Notes: generated from the sequence alone by a model not told the origin. Positions 52,745-62,905 are shown, numbered from the stretch's first letter. The stretch: DNA of 64,000 bases from Bacteroides sp. 43_108 (GCA_001915545.1 MNQS01000002.1:1-64000), one strand, 5' to 3'. A program made the numbers and translations.

Positions 52745-54226
52745 TCACCGCATAATGTGCGAAATGACAGGTTCTACGCCTCCGCTGATGATGTTGCTGA
52801 ACCAGAACGGAGCAAATCCTATTGCCGCGATGGAAATGACCAGACAGATGACAGCCATTCGCTCGTCCCAGCGTGCATCGGTGAGCTTGAGGTGCTCAGG
52901 GTCAGTGCATGTTCCATAGAGTATTCGGCCTACAACACGCAGGATGTAGACAGCTGTTATGACGATGCTCGATGCTGCCACTATGGTGCATACGCGATGG
53001 AAAGTGTCGGCGTTCTGGAACGAACCTACAAACACAGTCATCTCTGCAACGAATCCGCTGAAACCAGGAAGTCCGAGGTTGGCAAGACCGGCAACAACGT
53101 AACCGGCTGAAAGGAACGGCATGATGCGCATGAGTCCGCGCAGACGGCGGATATCACGTGTATGCGTACGCCCGTATATCATACCGATGAGGGCGAAGAA
53201 GAGAGCCGTGGTAAGACCGTGGCTGAGCATCTGGAGCACACCACCGGTAGCACTGACGCGTGTACCCATAAGCAAAGCGAAGAGCACGAGTCCGCAGTGG
53301 CTCACCGAAGAGTAAGCATTGATATACTTGAGGTCGGTCTGAACGACAGCTCCAAACGCACCGTATACGACAGAAATTGTTGTGAGCACAAGGAAGAAGT
53401 CTCCCCAGATGTCAAGTCCCTCAGGCATGAGATACATAGCTATGCGGAAACATCCGTAACCACCAAGTTTCATGAGCACACCGGCATGAAGCATAGACAC
53501 TGCTGTAGGTGCCGAAGCATGACCGTCAGGGCTCCATGTATGGAATGGGAAGAGAGCACCGAGCACTCCGAAGCCGACAAATACAAGCGGGAAGAAAATA
53601 CGCTGAAGGTGCACCGGTATGGTGTGCTGCGCAATCTCCTGCACGTTCATAGTCGTTGCTCCCGCACCGTAGTATATTCCAAGTATACCGATGAGAAGGA
53701 GAGCAGAACCACCCATGAGCATGAGCGTAAGTTTCATGGCTGCATATTCCTTGCGTCCGCTACCCCACACACCGATAAGAAGGAACATAGGGATGAGTGC
53801 AACCTCGTAGAACATGAACATGGTGAAGAGGTCGGTCGAGATGAAGAATCCAAACACACCAACGCTCAGGAGGGTGAACCACATGAAATATTCCTTAGTG
53901 AGCGGCTGAAGTCTCCACGAAGCAAAAGTACCAGTAAATACAATCATTGAGCTGAGCAGCAGCATGACGAGCGAAATGCCGTCGATTCCGACAGAGCAGC
54001 ATATATTCATTGGGGCGTACCACACGAAACTGTCGACGAAAAGCATCTCGTCAGTGATTCCTGCACGGCGCATGCCCAAAAACTCTACAACAACATAGAT
54101 CGACAGCACCAGCAGAGCTGACGAACCAGTCACCATAACTCCCCTGACCTGATTGACATTTCTCGCGGCCCAAAGTCCGAGAAGCATCAGCAAGGGTATC
54201 AGAACGAAAATGCCTAGTATATTCAT
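52745..54226 (-). CDS. nuoM: NADH-quinone oxidoreductase subunit M
   Basis: The 493-residue product is the second antiporter-like subunit, with about 14 helices. The conserved Glu lies in MFYEVALIPMFLLIG, and the Lys and His region in LFPFHTWSPDGHASAPTAVSMLHAGVLMKLGGYG. The start overlaps the nuoL stop by four bases (ATGA), so translation is coupled. Confidence 0.96.
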   Translation of the reverse strand: MNILGIFVLIPLLMLLGLWAARNVNQVRGVMVTGSSALLVLSIYVVVEFLGMRRAGITDEMLFVDSFVWYAPMNICCSVGIDGISLVMLLLSSMIVFTGTFASWRLQPLTKEYFMWFTLLSVGVFGFFISTDLFTMFMFYEVALIPMFLLIGVWGSGRKEYAAMKLTLMLMGGSALLLIGILGIYYGAGATTMNVQEIAQHTIPVHLQRIFFPLVFVGFGVLGALFPFHTWSPDGHASAPTAVSMLHAGVLMKLGGYGCFRIAMYLMPEGLDIWGDFFLVLTTISVVYGAFGAVVQTDLKYINAYSSVSHCGLVLFALLMGTRVSATGGVLQMLSHGLTTALFFALIGMIYGRTHTRDIRRLRGLMRIMPFLSAGYVVAGLANLGLPGFSGFVAEMTVFVGSFQNADTFHRVCTIVAASSIVITAVYILRVVGRILYGTCTDPEHLKLTDARWDERMAVICLVISIAAIGFAPFWFSNIISGGVEPVISHIMR

Positions 54227-56115
54227 AAGAAGAACAGAGTTATTAATGTCAAAATGATTATACCTCCGAGGAAGTACAGAGTGTAGGTCTGAACTCTACC
54301 GTTCTGCAGAGGCTGTATGCTCTCACCCGCTGCATTGGCACACCAGGCAAGGAAATTCATGAATTGGTCTATGACATGGCGGTCAAACCACGCGATTGGT
54401 GTGGAAACGCAACGGAAGATAATCTTCTTTGTCACAAACATCCATACCTCATCCATATAGAAGCGCTTGTAGGCCGCACGATGGAGCTTGCTGAAACGGC
54501 GTCCGAGCATATCGGCAACCGGCTGATTGGAACGTCCGTACATCCACACAGCAAGCAGTATGGCAACAACTGCCACTACAACGCTGGTACATGCCACCTG
54601 CATTTCCATCTCAGTGTCGAAGCTCTGTCCGTCGGCCGAAACAAAATGGCCGAAAGGAATGAATCCGGCAACAATAGTTACAAGAGCAAGGAATACGAGC
54701 GGGAAAGTCATTGTGACAGGCGCCTCGTGAGGCACGTGCTCGGCATGAAGTTCCTTGTTCTCATGTCCGAAGAATATGTTGCAGTAGAGACGGAACATAT
54801 AGAAAGCCGTCATTCCGGCAATGGCAGTCATAATCCAGCCCATGACAGGACTGAAGGCAAAACATGCCGCGAGAATTTCGTCCTTTGAGAAGAATCCTGA
54901 GAACGGAGGTATACCCGATATGGCAAGACATGCTATGAAGAATGTGATGCTTGTTACAGGCATATATTTGTGCAGGCCTCCCATTGAAGACATCTCGTTG
55001 CTGTGTACTGCATGTATGATACATCCGGCACCGAGGAAGAGAAGAGCCTTGAACATGGCGTGTGTGAAGAGGTGGAACATTGAGGCCATGTAGCCGAGTC
55101 CGCCAGCTTCAGGTACATCAGATGCGCATACGCCGAGCGATACCATCATGAAGCCAATCTGAGAAATGGTTGAGAAGGCAAGCACACGCTTGATGTCGCT
55201 CTGCGCACAAGCTACGGAAGCAGCATAGAACGCTGTGAACGCGCCCACGTAAGCAACCCAATGGAGCACATCGGGAGCATAGGCGATGAAGAGCGGGAAC
55301 ATGCGTGCAACGAGGTATACACCGGCAACAACCATTGTGGCGGCATGGATAAGCGCCGACACCGGAGTCGGACCCTCCATTGCATCAGGAAGCCAGATGT
55401 GGAGAGGGAACATGGCACTCTTGCCGGCACCGCCGACAAACATAAGACCGAGCGCCCAAGGAAGAATCATGGCAGCCTGTGCCAGACGGCTCTCTTCCGG
55501 AGTGAACGAGAATGTTCCTGCATAATAGCCGTAGAGAAGTATACCTACAAGGAAACCGAAGTCGGCAAAACGCGTAACGATAAATGCCTTCTTTGAAGCG
55601 AGTATAGCCTCAGGCTTGGTGTAATAGAATCCGATGAGGAGGTAAGAAGAAACTCCCACGAGCTCCCAAAATACATACATCTGGAAGATGTTGGTTGCTA
55701 CCACAAGTCCAAGCATTGAGAATGTGAAAAGCGAAAGGAAAGCATAGTAGCGCTGAAAACCGCGCTCGCCCTTCATGTATCCGAAAGAATAGATGTGCAC
55801 CATCAGCGACACTGTAGAGATAACGATGAGCATCATTACAGATATAGGGTCGAGCATGATGCCCATGTCGATGTGCAGGTCGGATGTGAACGGCAGCCAC
55901 TGGAAGTCCATCGGAACTACCGTCGGATAAAGGCCTGCCTCGTTTCTGCCTGCAGAAAAATAGCTGAAGGCGGTGAAATAGCTCACCAGAGCCACGAGCG
56001 CAAGCGATATGGTGCCGATTATGCCCGCCAAGCGGTGAGACATTTTCATACCGGCCAGTGCCAATATAAGAAAGCTCAGGAAAGGCAGGACTAGAATTAA
56101 TATTGTATATTCCAT
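54223..56115 (-). CDS. nuoL: NADH-quinone oxidoreductase subunit L
   Basis: The 630-residue product is the distal antiporter-like subunit with the long lateral helix at its C-terminus. Typical motifs: YVFWELVGVSSYLLIGFYYTKPEA, MFPLHIWLPDAMEGPTPVSALIHAATMVVAGVYL, and ISGIPPFSGFFSKDEIL. The C-terminal part (about 500-630) holds the amphipathic connecting helix and last membrane helix. It lies 26 bases after nuoK. Confidence 0.96.
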   Translation of the reverse strand: MEYTILILVLPFLSFLILALAGMKMSHRLAGIIGTISLALVALVSYFTAFSYFSAGRNEAGLYPTVVPMDFQWLPFTSDLHIDMGIMLDPISVMMLIVISTVSLMVHIYSFGYMKGERGFQRYYAFLSLFTFSMLGLVVATNIFQMYVFWELVGVSSYLLIGFYYTKPEAILASKKAFIVTRFADFGFLVGILLYGYYAGTFSFTPEESRLAQAAMILPWALGLMFVGGAGKSAMFPLHIWLPDAMEGPTPVSALIHAATMVVAGVYLVARMFPLFIAYAPDVLHWVAYVGAFTAFYAASVACAQSDIKRVLAFSTISQIGFMMVSLGVCASDVPEAGGLGYMASMFHLFTHAMFKALLFLGAGCIIHAVHSNEMSSMGGLHKYMPVTSITFFIACLAISGIPPFSGFFSKDEILAACFAFSPVMGWIMTAIAGMTAFYMFRLYCNIFFGHENKELHAEHVPHEAPVTMTFPLVFLALVTIVAGFIPFGHFVSADGQSFDTEMEMQVACTSVVVAVVAILLAVWMYGRSNQPVADMLGRRFSKLHRAAYKRFYMDEVWMFVTKKIIFRCVSTPIAWFDRHVIDQFMNFLAWCANAAGESIQPLQNGRVQTYTLYFLGGIIILTLITLFFL

Positions 56116-56141
56116 AGAAAAATCGTGATAATGTGTTTATA

Positions 56142-56459
56142 TTAACCCTTCATATCTGATATGTCGTCTGTGACGATGTGACGCAGATTGCGATAGACAT
56201 TAATAATTATGGCTATGGCAACAGCAGTCTCCGCAGCGGCAATGGCAATGCCGAAGAGGCTGAAGAAATGTCCCTCAAGATGTTCAGGATAGATATAACG
56301 ATTGAACACAGCGAAATTGATGTTTGTAGCATTGAGCATGAGCTCTACTGATATCAGCAGTGCGAGCAGGTTCTTGCGTGTGAAGAATCCGTAGACTCCG
56401 CAGAACATCATGACCGTACTGATGACAAGATAATGTACGACGTGTATTTCCAGTTCCAT
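56142..56459 (-). CDS. nuoK: NADH-quinone oxidoreductase subunit K
   Basis: The 105-residue product has three membrane helices with the two conserved glutamates (LLISVELMLNATNINF and AAAETAVAIAIIINVYR), which lie on the proton path. nuoJ ends two bases upstream. Confidence 0.95.
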   Translation of the reverse strand: MELEIHVVHYLVISTVMMFCGVYGFFTRKNLLALLISVELMLNATNINFAVFNRYIYPEHLEGHFFSLFGIAIAAAETAVAIAIIINVYRNLRHIVTDDISDMKG

Positions 56460-56461
56460 AA

Positions 56462-56995
56462 TTATTTCTCCTTTGTTTGTTTCTTATCTTTTCGGGCTAT
56501 CATTATCGCACCAATCATGCACGACAGAAGCAGAACTCCAATGACCTCAAACGGAAGTACAAACTGATACTTGCCTGTTCCGACAAGGGCATGACCGATT
56601 TCCTTTGTAGGAAGCTCTACGCCCTGCGGTATCGTATTTACGACGAAACCGTTAGTAACTATGAGGAACAATACAAGCGCAGCGCCCGCAATGGTCGTCA
56701 GCAGCACACAGAACAGCTTTGAACGGCTGATGTGGTACTTCATGTTGCGGTCAGACTTTGTCAGAAGTATTGAAAACACATACAGAACGACGATACCTCC
56801 GGCGTAGACCATCAGCTGAACGGCGCTGAGATAGTTGTAGCCAAGAAGTCCGTAGATGACACCAGTACCAAAAAGCACAAACAGCAGATACGTTGCCGAG
56901 TGCAGAATCTTTCCGGCCGTAACGGCCATGACGGAGCAGAAAAGTATTCCTGCGCCCACCACGTAGAAGAATATTTCCTGAAGTGATAATTCCAT
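56462..56995 (-). CDS. nuoJ: NADH-quinone oxidoreductase subunit J
   Basis: The 177-residue product has five membrane helices; the conserved segment with the pi-bulge helix reads YNYLSAVQLMVYAGGIVVLYVFSILLT. The C-terminus is charged and cytoplasmic. nuoI ends four bases upstream. Confidence 0.95.
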   Translation of the reverse strand: MELSLQEIFFYVVGAGILFCSVMAVTAGKILHSATYLLFVLFGTGVIYGLLGYNYLSAVQLMVYAGGIVVLYVFSILLTKSDRNMKYHISRSKLFCVLLTTIAGAALVLFLIVTNGFVVNTIPQGVELPTKEIGHALVGTGKYQFVLPFEVIGVLLLSCMIGAIMIARKDKKQTKEK

Positions 56996-56999
56996 AATA

Positions 57000-57482
57000 C
57001 TAATTATTAGCGAGTGAAGATCCTTCGTGGTTCAGTGTCAGCAGCAGCTTGTCCTTCTCGAACACGGCATTCTCGAAATCATTGGTGAATCCGATGGCGT
57101 GATGAGGGCAAACATTGACGCAGAGTTCGCAGAACATGCATGAACCAAGATTATACTCATATTTCAACAAAACCTTTTTCTTCTTTCCGTCCTCGCCTTC
57201 GCGCATCTCGCTCTGTATGCGGATGGTTCCGTTGGGACAATTCATCTGACACAGACCGCATGCCACGCAGTTGTGATGGTTTGACTCATCGTGAAACATC
57301 ACAAGCTTGGCGCGGTGGCGCTCAGGTATATGAAGAGTCGTATGACGATTCTCCGGATACTGCTCGGTGACATTCTTCTGCAGGAACACCTTCATAGAAG
57401 TGCGCATACCAATCAGAAGACTCTTTATGCCGGAAGCATATCCCTCAAAATATTCCTTTATACTGCTCATTTGTAAATACAC
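57000..57482 (-). CDS. nuoI: NADH-quinone oxidoreductase subunit I
   Basis: The 160-residue product carries two 4Fe-4S clusters (N6a and N6b): CVACGLCQMNCPNG and CMFCELCVNVCPHHA. It bridges the peripheral arm to NuoB. With NuoG missing, these would be among the few iron-sulfur centres left in the arm. nuoH ends directly upstream (57483), with no spacer. Confidence 0.96.
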   Translation of the reverse strand: MYLQMSSIKEYFEGYASGIKSLLIGMRTSMKVFLQKNVTEQYPENRHTTLHIPERHRAKLVMFHDESNHHNCVACGLCQMNCPNGTIRIQSEMREGEDGKKKKVLLKYEYNLGSCMFCELCVNVCPHHAIGFTNDFENAVFEKDKLLLTLNHEGSSLANN

Positions 57483-58583
57483 TTAAAATACTAAACCGAA
57501 AACCTTGCACAGCGTCATTACGAGAAGAACCAGCAGGGACGCAGGCATGAGGTATTTCCACTCCAATATAAGAACCTGGTCGATTCGCAGACGCGGGAAC
57601 GTCCAGCGGATCCACATCAGCAGGAAGACTACGAAGAAGGTCTTGCCCATGAACCAGATGAAACCTGGGATGTAGTCCATGACCGCATTGAAGCCGTCGA
57701 GACCTGCAATGTGCAGAGGCATCCATCCGCCAAGGAAGAGGGTCACGGCAATTCCTGAAGTGATGAACAGGTTCAGATACTCTGCCAGATAGAAGAAACC
57801 GAAGTGCATACCAGAATATTCGGTATGATAACCGGCAGTAAGTTCCTGTTCAGCCTCGGCAAGGTCGAAAGGTGCACGGTTGGCCTCGGCGTTACCAGCA
57901 ATGAGATAGATGATGAAAGCGGCTATTGCCGGTATGTGGCCCTTGAAGATGTTCCATCCGTCGGCCTGATAACCTACAATCGACTGTATGTCCATTGTTC
58001 CGGTGAGCACAACCATTGTGAGCACGCTTATACCGATGGAAAGTTCGTAGCTGATAATCATGGCACCACTTCTGACAGCACCGATGAGAGTATACTTGCT
58101 GTTACTGCTCCATCCGGCAAGCAGGATACCCAGCACACCGATTGAAGAAACAGCAAGAACAAAGAATATACCTATGTCCATGTGGATAATCTCACCACCC
58201 TTGTTCCACGGCAGACAAGAGAATGTCAGAATGGAAGCCAGGATAACGAGAAACGGAGCAAGATTGTAGAGAAACTTGTCGGAATTCTTAAGTGAGATGA
58301 TTTCCTTTGTCAGAATCTTCAATACGTCGGCAGGCACCTGAAGGAGTCCGCCTTTTCCTCCTACGCGGTTAGGACCGATACGGCACTGGAATGCGGCGCA
58401 GACCTTGCGCTCCATGTATATAAGTATGACAGCCATGACTGCATACATAATCATGATGAACACTCCAACGACGATACCTTCCAATGTCAGTGCCAGCCAT
58501 TGCGGCATGACGCTGCACAACCACTCGTGCACGCGAAGCAGCAAAGGCTGAATGTTATAATAATCCAAATATGGTTGATTCAT
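57483..58583 (-). CDS. nuoH: NADH-quinone oxidoreductase subunit H
   Basis: The 366-residue product is the membrane subunit that forms the quinone chamber with NuoB and NuoD. The [38 protein letters not shown] segment and the acidic [38 protein letters not shown] loop are both well conserved. Eight helices are visible. It follows nuoCD by 28 bases. Confidence 0.97.
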   Translation of the reverse strand: MNQPYLDYYNIQPLLLRVHEWLCSVMPQWLALTLEGIVVGVFIMIMYAVMAVILIYMERKVCAAFQCRIGPNRVGGKGGLLQVPADVLKILTKEIISLKNSDKFLYNLAPFLVILASILTFSCLPWNKGGEIIHMDIGIFFVLAVSSIGVLGILLAGWSSNSKYTLIGAVRSGAMIISYELSIGISVLTMVVLTGTMDIQSIVGYQADGWNIFKGHIPAIAAFIIYLIAGNAEANRAPFDLAEAEQELTAGYHTEYSGMHFGFFYLAEYLNLFITSGIAVTLFLGGWMPLHIAGLDGFNAVMDYIPGFIWFMGKTFFVVFLLMWIRWTFPRLRIDQVLILEWKYLMPASLLVLLVMTLCKVFGLVF

Positions 58584-58611
58584 ATCGTTATCTGTGAATA
58601 TGGGTTGAACA

Positions 58612-60231
58612 TTATCTGTCTATATCAGGGATGACAAAGTCGAGCGTACCGCCTATGGCAATGAGGTCGGCCAGCTTCTGTCCGCGGCAAACGGTATCCA
58701 TTGTGTGTACGAGAGGCATACCGGTAGAACGGTAGTGCAGACGGTAAGGACACTTGTCGCCATGGCTCTCTATCATCACGTCGAACTCGCCTCGGCTGGT
58801 CTCCACTGAAGCAGAGAAATTGCCTTCAGGAAGCTTGATGATAGGCTTGGTCTTCACCTTGAACTCACCCTCAGGAATATTGTCGATGAGCTGTTCAATG
58901 ATGTGGCACGACTCAAGAATCTCGTCCATACGCACCATGTAGCGTGCAAAGGAGTCGCCCTCGGTACGGGTGATTTCCTTAAACTCCACCTTGTCGTAGA
59001 GTGCATACGGATGGTGCTTGCGCACGTCGTTCGACCATCCCGAAGCACGTCCTGTACCTCCGGTTGCACCGAGCGAGATGGCATCCTCGCGGCTGAGCAC
59101 ACCTACGCCCTTGAGACGAGTCTGTGCGATGACGTTTCCGGTGAATATGTTGTGATAATCAGGAAGCACGCTGTAGAGATGCTTGATGAACTCCTTCACC
59201 TTCTTGCAGAAGTCAGGCTGAATGTCGGCCTGCACGCCTCCGATCATGTTGTAGTTCTGAATGAGTCGGCCACCGGTTGTTTCCTCGAAAATGTCGAGAA
59301 TCATCTCGCGTTCGCGGAATCCGTAGAAGAACGGTGTCAGACCACCCATATCCATAACGAGGCAAGAATAGAAAAGCAGGTGGGAATCGATACGCTGAAG
59401 CTCATCCATGATTGTACGGATGTACTGCGCGCGTTCTGAAATTTCTATGCCTGCGGCCTTCTCAATACACATGCAGAGTGCATGGCGGTTCTGATGGGCG
59501 CTGAGGTAGTCGAGACGGTCGGTGAGTGCAAGAGTCTGCGGATAAGTGAGGCTCTCGTTCATCTTCTCGATACCACGGTGTATGTATCCCAAAATCGGGT
59601 CAATCTTGCGGATGTTTTCACCGTCGAGCGAGGTACGCATACGGAGCACACCGTGGGTTGACGGGTGCTGAGGTCCGATGTTTACAACAAACTCGCTCTT
59701 ACCGAACACAGTATTCTCATGCTCATCTATCGTACCGTCGGGGTTCATGAAATACTCCTCAGTAACATCGGCATTCTCCTCGTTCTCCATGTTGAGCGGA
59801 TTTGAGTTCATGTCGTAATCCTTACGGAGCGGATAACCCACCCAATCCTCGCGCAGGAAAATACGGCGCATGTCAGGATTGTTGAGGAAACGTATTCCGA
59901 AGAAGTCATAAACCTCGCGTTCCTTTATTTCGGCAGTCTTCCACAAATCGCACACGCTAGGCAGAAAAGCCTGGTCGCGGTCAGATGTGGCAGTTTTGAG
60001 CACAATGCGCGAATAAGTCACGCTCGATTCCAGATAGTAGAGTGCGCCAAGGCTCTCTCCCCAGTCCATGCCGACAATGTCGCGGAGGAAGTCCATAGGT
60101 TCCTCGCTGTCGTGGCGCAGCATCTCTGCCGCACGGCGGAAGTCCTGCGGAGACAATTCAACTATTCTCTCGCCGTTCTCAGACACAACGGCCTGCGGAA
60201 AGGCTTTCAATATCTTTTCAATCTGTTCCAT
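58612..60231 (-). CDS. nuoCD: Fused NADH-quinone oxidoreductase subunits C and D
   Basis: The 539-residue product is a natural fusion: a NuoC (30 kDa) domain at about 1-150 ([36 protein letters not shown]) and a NuoD (49 kDa) domain from about 180. The quinone-site motif [27 protein letters not shown], and the C-terminal DPVIPDIDR-type end (here DFVIPDIDR) are intact. NuoC/D fusions are found in several phyla, including Bacteroidetes. It starts three bases after nuoB. Confidence 0.97.
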   Translation of the reverse strand: MEQIEKILKAFPQAVVSENGERIVELSPQDFRRAAEMLRHDSEEPMDFLRDIVGMDWGESLGALYYLESSVTYSRIVLKTATSDRDQAFLPSVCDLWKTAEIKEREVYDFFGIRFLNNPDMRRIFLREDWVGYPLRKDYDMNSNPLNMENEENADVTEEYFMNPDGTIDEHENTVFGKSEFVVNIGPQHPSTHGVLRMRTSLDGENIRKIDPILGYIHRGIEKMNESLTYPQTLALTDRLDYLSAHQNRHALCMCIEKAAGIEISERAQYIRTIMDELQRIDSHLLFYSCLVMDMGGLTPFFYGFREREMILDIFEETTGGRLIQNYNMIGGVQADIQPDFCKKVKEFIKHLYSVLPDYHNIFTGNVIAQTRLKGVGVLSREDAISLGATGGTGRASGWSNDVRKHHPYALYDKVEFKEITRTEGDSFARYMVRMDEILESCHIIEQLIDNIPEGEFKVKTKPIIKLPEGNFSASVETSRGEFDVMIESHGDKCPYRLHYRSTGMPLVHTMDTVCRGQKLADLIAIGGTLDFVIPDIDR

Positions 60232-60234
60232 TGA

Positions 60235-60831
60235 TCATTCGTTTTCGTTATCAGGTCTTTTCTCCTTCCTGTTGACGCCTCCGAGGAACTTTTCAACCTT
60301 TATTTTCCTCTGAAGCTGCATCATGCCGTAATAGAATGCTTCCGGACGCGGAGGGCATCCTGGAATGTACACATCGACCGGTATGATCTTGTCGATGCCG
60401 TTTACAACATGGTACGACTTGATGAAAGGACCTCCGGAAATGGTGCATCCGCCCACTGCAACAACATACTTCGGCTCGGCCATCTGGTCGTAAAGACGCT
60501 TAAGCACAGGAGCCATCTTATAGGTGATGGTACCGAGCACCATAATCATGTCGGCCTGACGCGGCGAGTTACGTGTAACCTCGAATCCGAAGCGGGCCAT
60601 ATCGTAGCGTGCAGCACCAAGAGCCATGAACTCGATGGCACAGCAGCTGGTTCCGAACGTGAGCGACCACAGAGAGTTGCTGCGTCCCCAATCAATCAGT
60701 TCGTCGACAGTACCAAGGATTATTCCGGCGCCGTTCATGTTGAGCTCCTTGACCATGCGTTCAAGATAGTCGTTGTTCTTGAACTCGTCATACTCCATCG
60801 AACGTATCGATGTACGCTTCTTTATATCCAT
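60235..60831 (-). CDS. nuoB: NADH-quinone oxidoreductase subunit B
   Basis: The 198-residue product carries cluster N2, the last electron carrier before quinone; its four cysteine ligands lie in [19 protein letters not shown] and IPGCPPRPE. The start lies inside the end of nuoA (10-base overlap), so the two are translationally coupled. The last 20 residues are charged. Confidence 0.97.
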   Translation of the reverse strand: MDIKKRTSIRSMEYDEFKNNDYLERMVKELNMNGAGIILGTVDELIDWGRSNSLWSLTFGTSCCAIEFMALGAARYDMARFGFEVTRNSPRQADMIMVLGTITYKMAPVLKRLYDQMAEPKYVVAVGGCTISGGPFIKSYHVVNGIDKIIPVDVYIPGCPPRPEAFYYGMMQLQRKIKVEKFLGGVNRKEKRPDNENE

Positions 60832-61172
60832 TCCAACGCTCCTTTCTTCCAGGCATAAACAAGACCCAGAACCAAAATCAACAGGAAAAATCCGACGCTT
60901 ACAAGAGCATAGATGCCGAGTTCAGCGGCAACGACTGCCCAAGGAAAGAGAAACACTGTCTCGATGTCGAACATCAGGAACAGGATAGCAAACAGATAAT
61001 ATCCCACACGGAACTGCACCCACGACTGACCGCGAGTAGGTATTCCGCACTCGTAGGGCTCACCTTTCTGCTTGTTGTAAGAACGCGGAGCGACCAGTTT
61101 GGCAATGGTCATCGCGGCTACAACCAGCGCAACTGCTGTGAGCACCACAACTACTAGAAAATTAAAAAACAT
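60822..61172 (-). CDS. nuoA: NADH-quinone oxidoreductase subunit A
   Basis: The 116-residue product has three membrane helices; the conserved loop [44 protein letters not shown] is diagnostic. It is the first gene of the ten-gene nuo cluster. No clear TAnnTTTG promoter box could be found in the 128 bases upstream. Confidence 0.96.
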   Translation of the reverse strand: MFFNFLVVVVLTAVALVVAAMTIAKLVAPRSYNKQKGEPYECGIPTRGQSWVQFRVGYYLFAILFLMFDIETVFLFPWAVVAAELGIYALVSVGFFLLILVLGLVYAWKKGALEWI

Positions 61173-61275
61173 ATATGAAAATATTATTTATTTGTTTATC
61201 GAACAATAAAAGACGTAGAACCAGAAAGAGCAAATAAAGATGTGCATTACGACAAGCGCCAAATAAAAAAACAAT

Positions 61276-61300
61276 CCGGCTTGACTGCACATCAGACCGG
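61276..61300 (-). terminator. Terminator of the small secreted protein gene
   Basis: A 9-bp stem with one mismatch (61276-61284 and 61292-61300) directly behind the stop codon at 61301, followed on the minus strand by a seven-T run. Confidence 0.75.
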
Positions 61301-61699
61301 CTACACAATTATTCTTTCGAGCATATAAACATAATAGTCTGCAGAATCATGCTGCACGATACGGCATGAAGATACGATACAACGTATACCTGCATGCTGT
61401 ATATAATCTATTGCCCTGACAACAGTACCTATAACGTTTGAAAGAAGTTTGAAACTGTCAAGGCTGAAAACAGAATCGTCACATAGACATTGAGTGACGC
61501 AAGCATTGCCGCAATCGAGGAGATATTCCATTGTGGCAGAAAAATCTTCTTCGGGAGAACCGACTGCACATTCTGTGCCTGCGTGGAAAGAAGGCACACT
61601 CTCCCCTACGGTGTCAGACATCGCCGAACTCATTTTCCATGCCGACACGGCAAACAGGAAAAAGAGGAAAAACAGGGATTGCTTCAGAAAATTTTCCAT
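61301..61699 (-). CDS. Small secreted cysteine-containing protein, unknown
   Basis: The 132-residue product has a strongly hydrophobic signal sequence (about 8-22, then MSSAMS). The mature part has eight cysteines, four of them in a short stretch (CGNACVTQCLCDDS), suggesting disulfides or metal binding. I recognise no family. It has its own -7 box and terminator, which supports it being a real gene. Confidence 0.55.
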   Translation of the reverse strand: MENFLKQSLFFLFFLFAVSAWKMSSAMSDTVGESVPSFHAGTECAVGSPEEDFSATMEYLLDCGNACVTQCLCDDSVFSLDSFKLLSNVIGTVVRAIDYIQHAGIRCIVSSCRIVQHDSADYYVYMLERIIV

Positions 61700-61786
61700 C
61701 TCGCCTTTTCTCTAAAGAGCCACATATCTCAAAACCCATAGCATGAGAAACAAGCAGGCAGATATGGGGCTATACCTAAAACACAG

Positions 61787-61794
61787 CAAAGTTA
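61787..61794 (-). promoter_or_regulatory. -7 box of the small secreted protein gene
   Basis: TAACTTTG on the minus strand matches TAnnTTTG, 88 bases before the ATG at 61699. Confidence 0.5.
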
Positions 61795-61903
61795 TACAAA
61801 TATTTTGATAGAAAGCAGCACTGATGTAACAAATATTGCACTTGTCTGAAGTTTTATGACATAAATCTACCATGTAAATGCAGGCGCCCGGCGCTATGAT
61901 TAC

Positions 61904-61955
61904 GAGCGCTCAGAAATTTCTGCGCGAGCGCCCGCGACAAACATTGCGAGGGCTC
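61904..61955. repeat. Three-box 22-bp-period array D
   Basis: Boxes start at 61904 (GAGCGCTC), 61926 (GAGCGCCC) and 61948 (GAGGGCTC), each 22 bp apart. A further, poorer unit (AGGCGCCC) sits at 61882, also in register. The last unit shares its first 15 bases with array A, and the middle one is 18/22 identical to the first unit of array B. Confidence 0.75.
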
Positions 61956-61992
61956 ACAAATATACATTTATGGAACAGGGGAAAAATAAAAA

Positions 61993-62019
61993 AGGCGCCA
62001 TTCATCACGAACAGCACCT
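61993..62019 (-). terminator. Terminator of the Arg/Pro-rich protein gene
   Basis: On the minus strand AGGTGC pairs with GCGCCT (one G-U) around a 15-base loop, followed by a T-rich run. Confidence 0.5.
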
Positions 62020-62083
62020 CCCAAAACAAAAAATAAAGTTCTTATTATATAAAGTAGAAAGGGATCCAAAATACTTACAATGT

Positions 62084-62905
62084 TCACTTACGTCCGCTCA
62101 CAATCGTTCCGGAACCGCGTTCTGAAGATTTTGCGGATGTACGCGAAGCGCTTCTTGAAGAGCTTCTCATGTTGCTCGAACTTCTGCGCCCGCCAGCAGA
62201 GCTCACGCCGGAAGTCCTTGACACATGCACGCCCTGTCCTCTGTTTCCGTCAGGCCTTGAAGGCTTTTCCGGACGATGCGAAGGTTCGCGGTTAGGCCGG
62301 TTGTCATGGTCCGGCCTGTGGACAGGTTTTGGACGATTGTCGCCGATATGATACGGCGGTCGTGAAGGATGTCTGTCTGGTACACGTCCAGGAACCACTG
62401 CCGGAGTGAAATGATATGGACGCGGACGAGGCGGCATGCCATGGAAGAAATGTCCACCGCAGTAGGAAGTATAATATCGAGGAACACGATAATAGAATCT
62501 GCTCGGACGCAGGTCGAGCGATAGTATCAGCAGGTTCCATGTATTTCTGACAAAGGATATAGGCCTATAGAAATAGTCGTATCTGACAAGCGCCGTCCAC
62601 GCAGCCGCGCCAAGAAGACGGCGAAGGGCATCGTCGCGCATCTCAACAACGTACATATAATCGTCGTAGCGACGTCCCAAAGCTATATCGTCAAGGTAAT
62701 CGTTTACGCCATACAGATAGTCGTAGTTGATGCAGTAAAGATCATCAATACAGCTTGAGCTCAACCCCAGTGTATACACCATTCTGTCTGTCAGAAGTCT
62801 GGCATTGAACCGGAGCTCCTCGCCTGTCATAGGTCTGGCATAAGAAGCCGTTTGCCCGAAAAACGCAAGAGCAAGCGTTAGAATAATTGTCCTTAATGCT
62901 TTCAT
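62084..62905 (-). CDS. Secreted protein with Arg/Pro/Ser-rich tail, unknown
   Basis: From the ATG at 62905 the product is 273 residues with a signal peptide (MKALRTIILTLALAFFGQTASYA); the frame starts upstream at 62959, but that adds residues before a good signal. The globular part (about 25-150) is rich in Tyr, Arg and Asp (LYCINYDYLYGVNDYLDDIALGRRYDDYMYVVEMRDDALRRLLG). The last 110 residues are low complexity: Pro/His/Arg-rich (RPDHDNRPNREPSHRPEKPSRPDG), then Ser/Arg-rich. The basic tail could contact DNA, LPS or peptidoglycan (inference). No family recognised beyond Bacteroidales hypothetical proteins. Confidence 0.7.
   Translation of the reverse strand: MKALRTIILTLALAFFGQTASYARPMTGEELRFNARLLTDRMVYTLGLSSSCIDDLYCINYDYLYGVNDYLDDIALGRRYDDYMYVVEMRDDALRRLLGAAAWTALVRYDYFYRPISFVRNTWNLLILSLDLRPSRFYYRVPRYYTSYCGGHFFHGMPPRPRPYHFTPAVVPGRVPDRHPSRPPYHIGDNRPKPVHRPDHDNRPNREPSHRPEKPSRPDGNRGQGVHVSRTSGVSSAGGRRSSSNMRSSSRSASRTSAKSSERGSGTIVSGRK

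Larger units (their letters stand above)
61700..62083. other. 384-bp intergenic region with array D
   Basis: It holds the -7 box of the gene to the left (61787-61794), the three-box array (61904-61955) and a short terminator for the gene to the right (61993-62019). The rest is AT-rich and without recognised features. Confidence 0.6.

Noticed and set aside
51207..60858. Many long open frames on the plus strand opposite the nuo genes
   Set aside because: They are antisense shadows of well-conserved nuo genes, with His/Cys/Arg-rich translations and no promoters.
61490..61746. Three overlapping plus-strand frames opposite the small secreted protein
   Set aside because: All three read through the signal-peptide coding region of the minus-strand gene, which has its own promoter box and terminator.
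4975..61955. Reading the 22-bp arrays as small CRISPR arrays
   Set aside because: Only about 6-8 bases per unit are conserved, spacing is 22 bp in total, units never exceed three or four, and no cas genes are present. Typical repeats are 23-40 bp with spacers of similar length.
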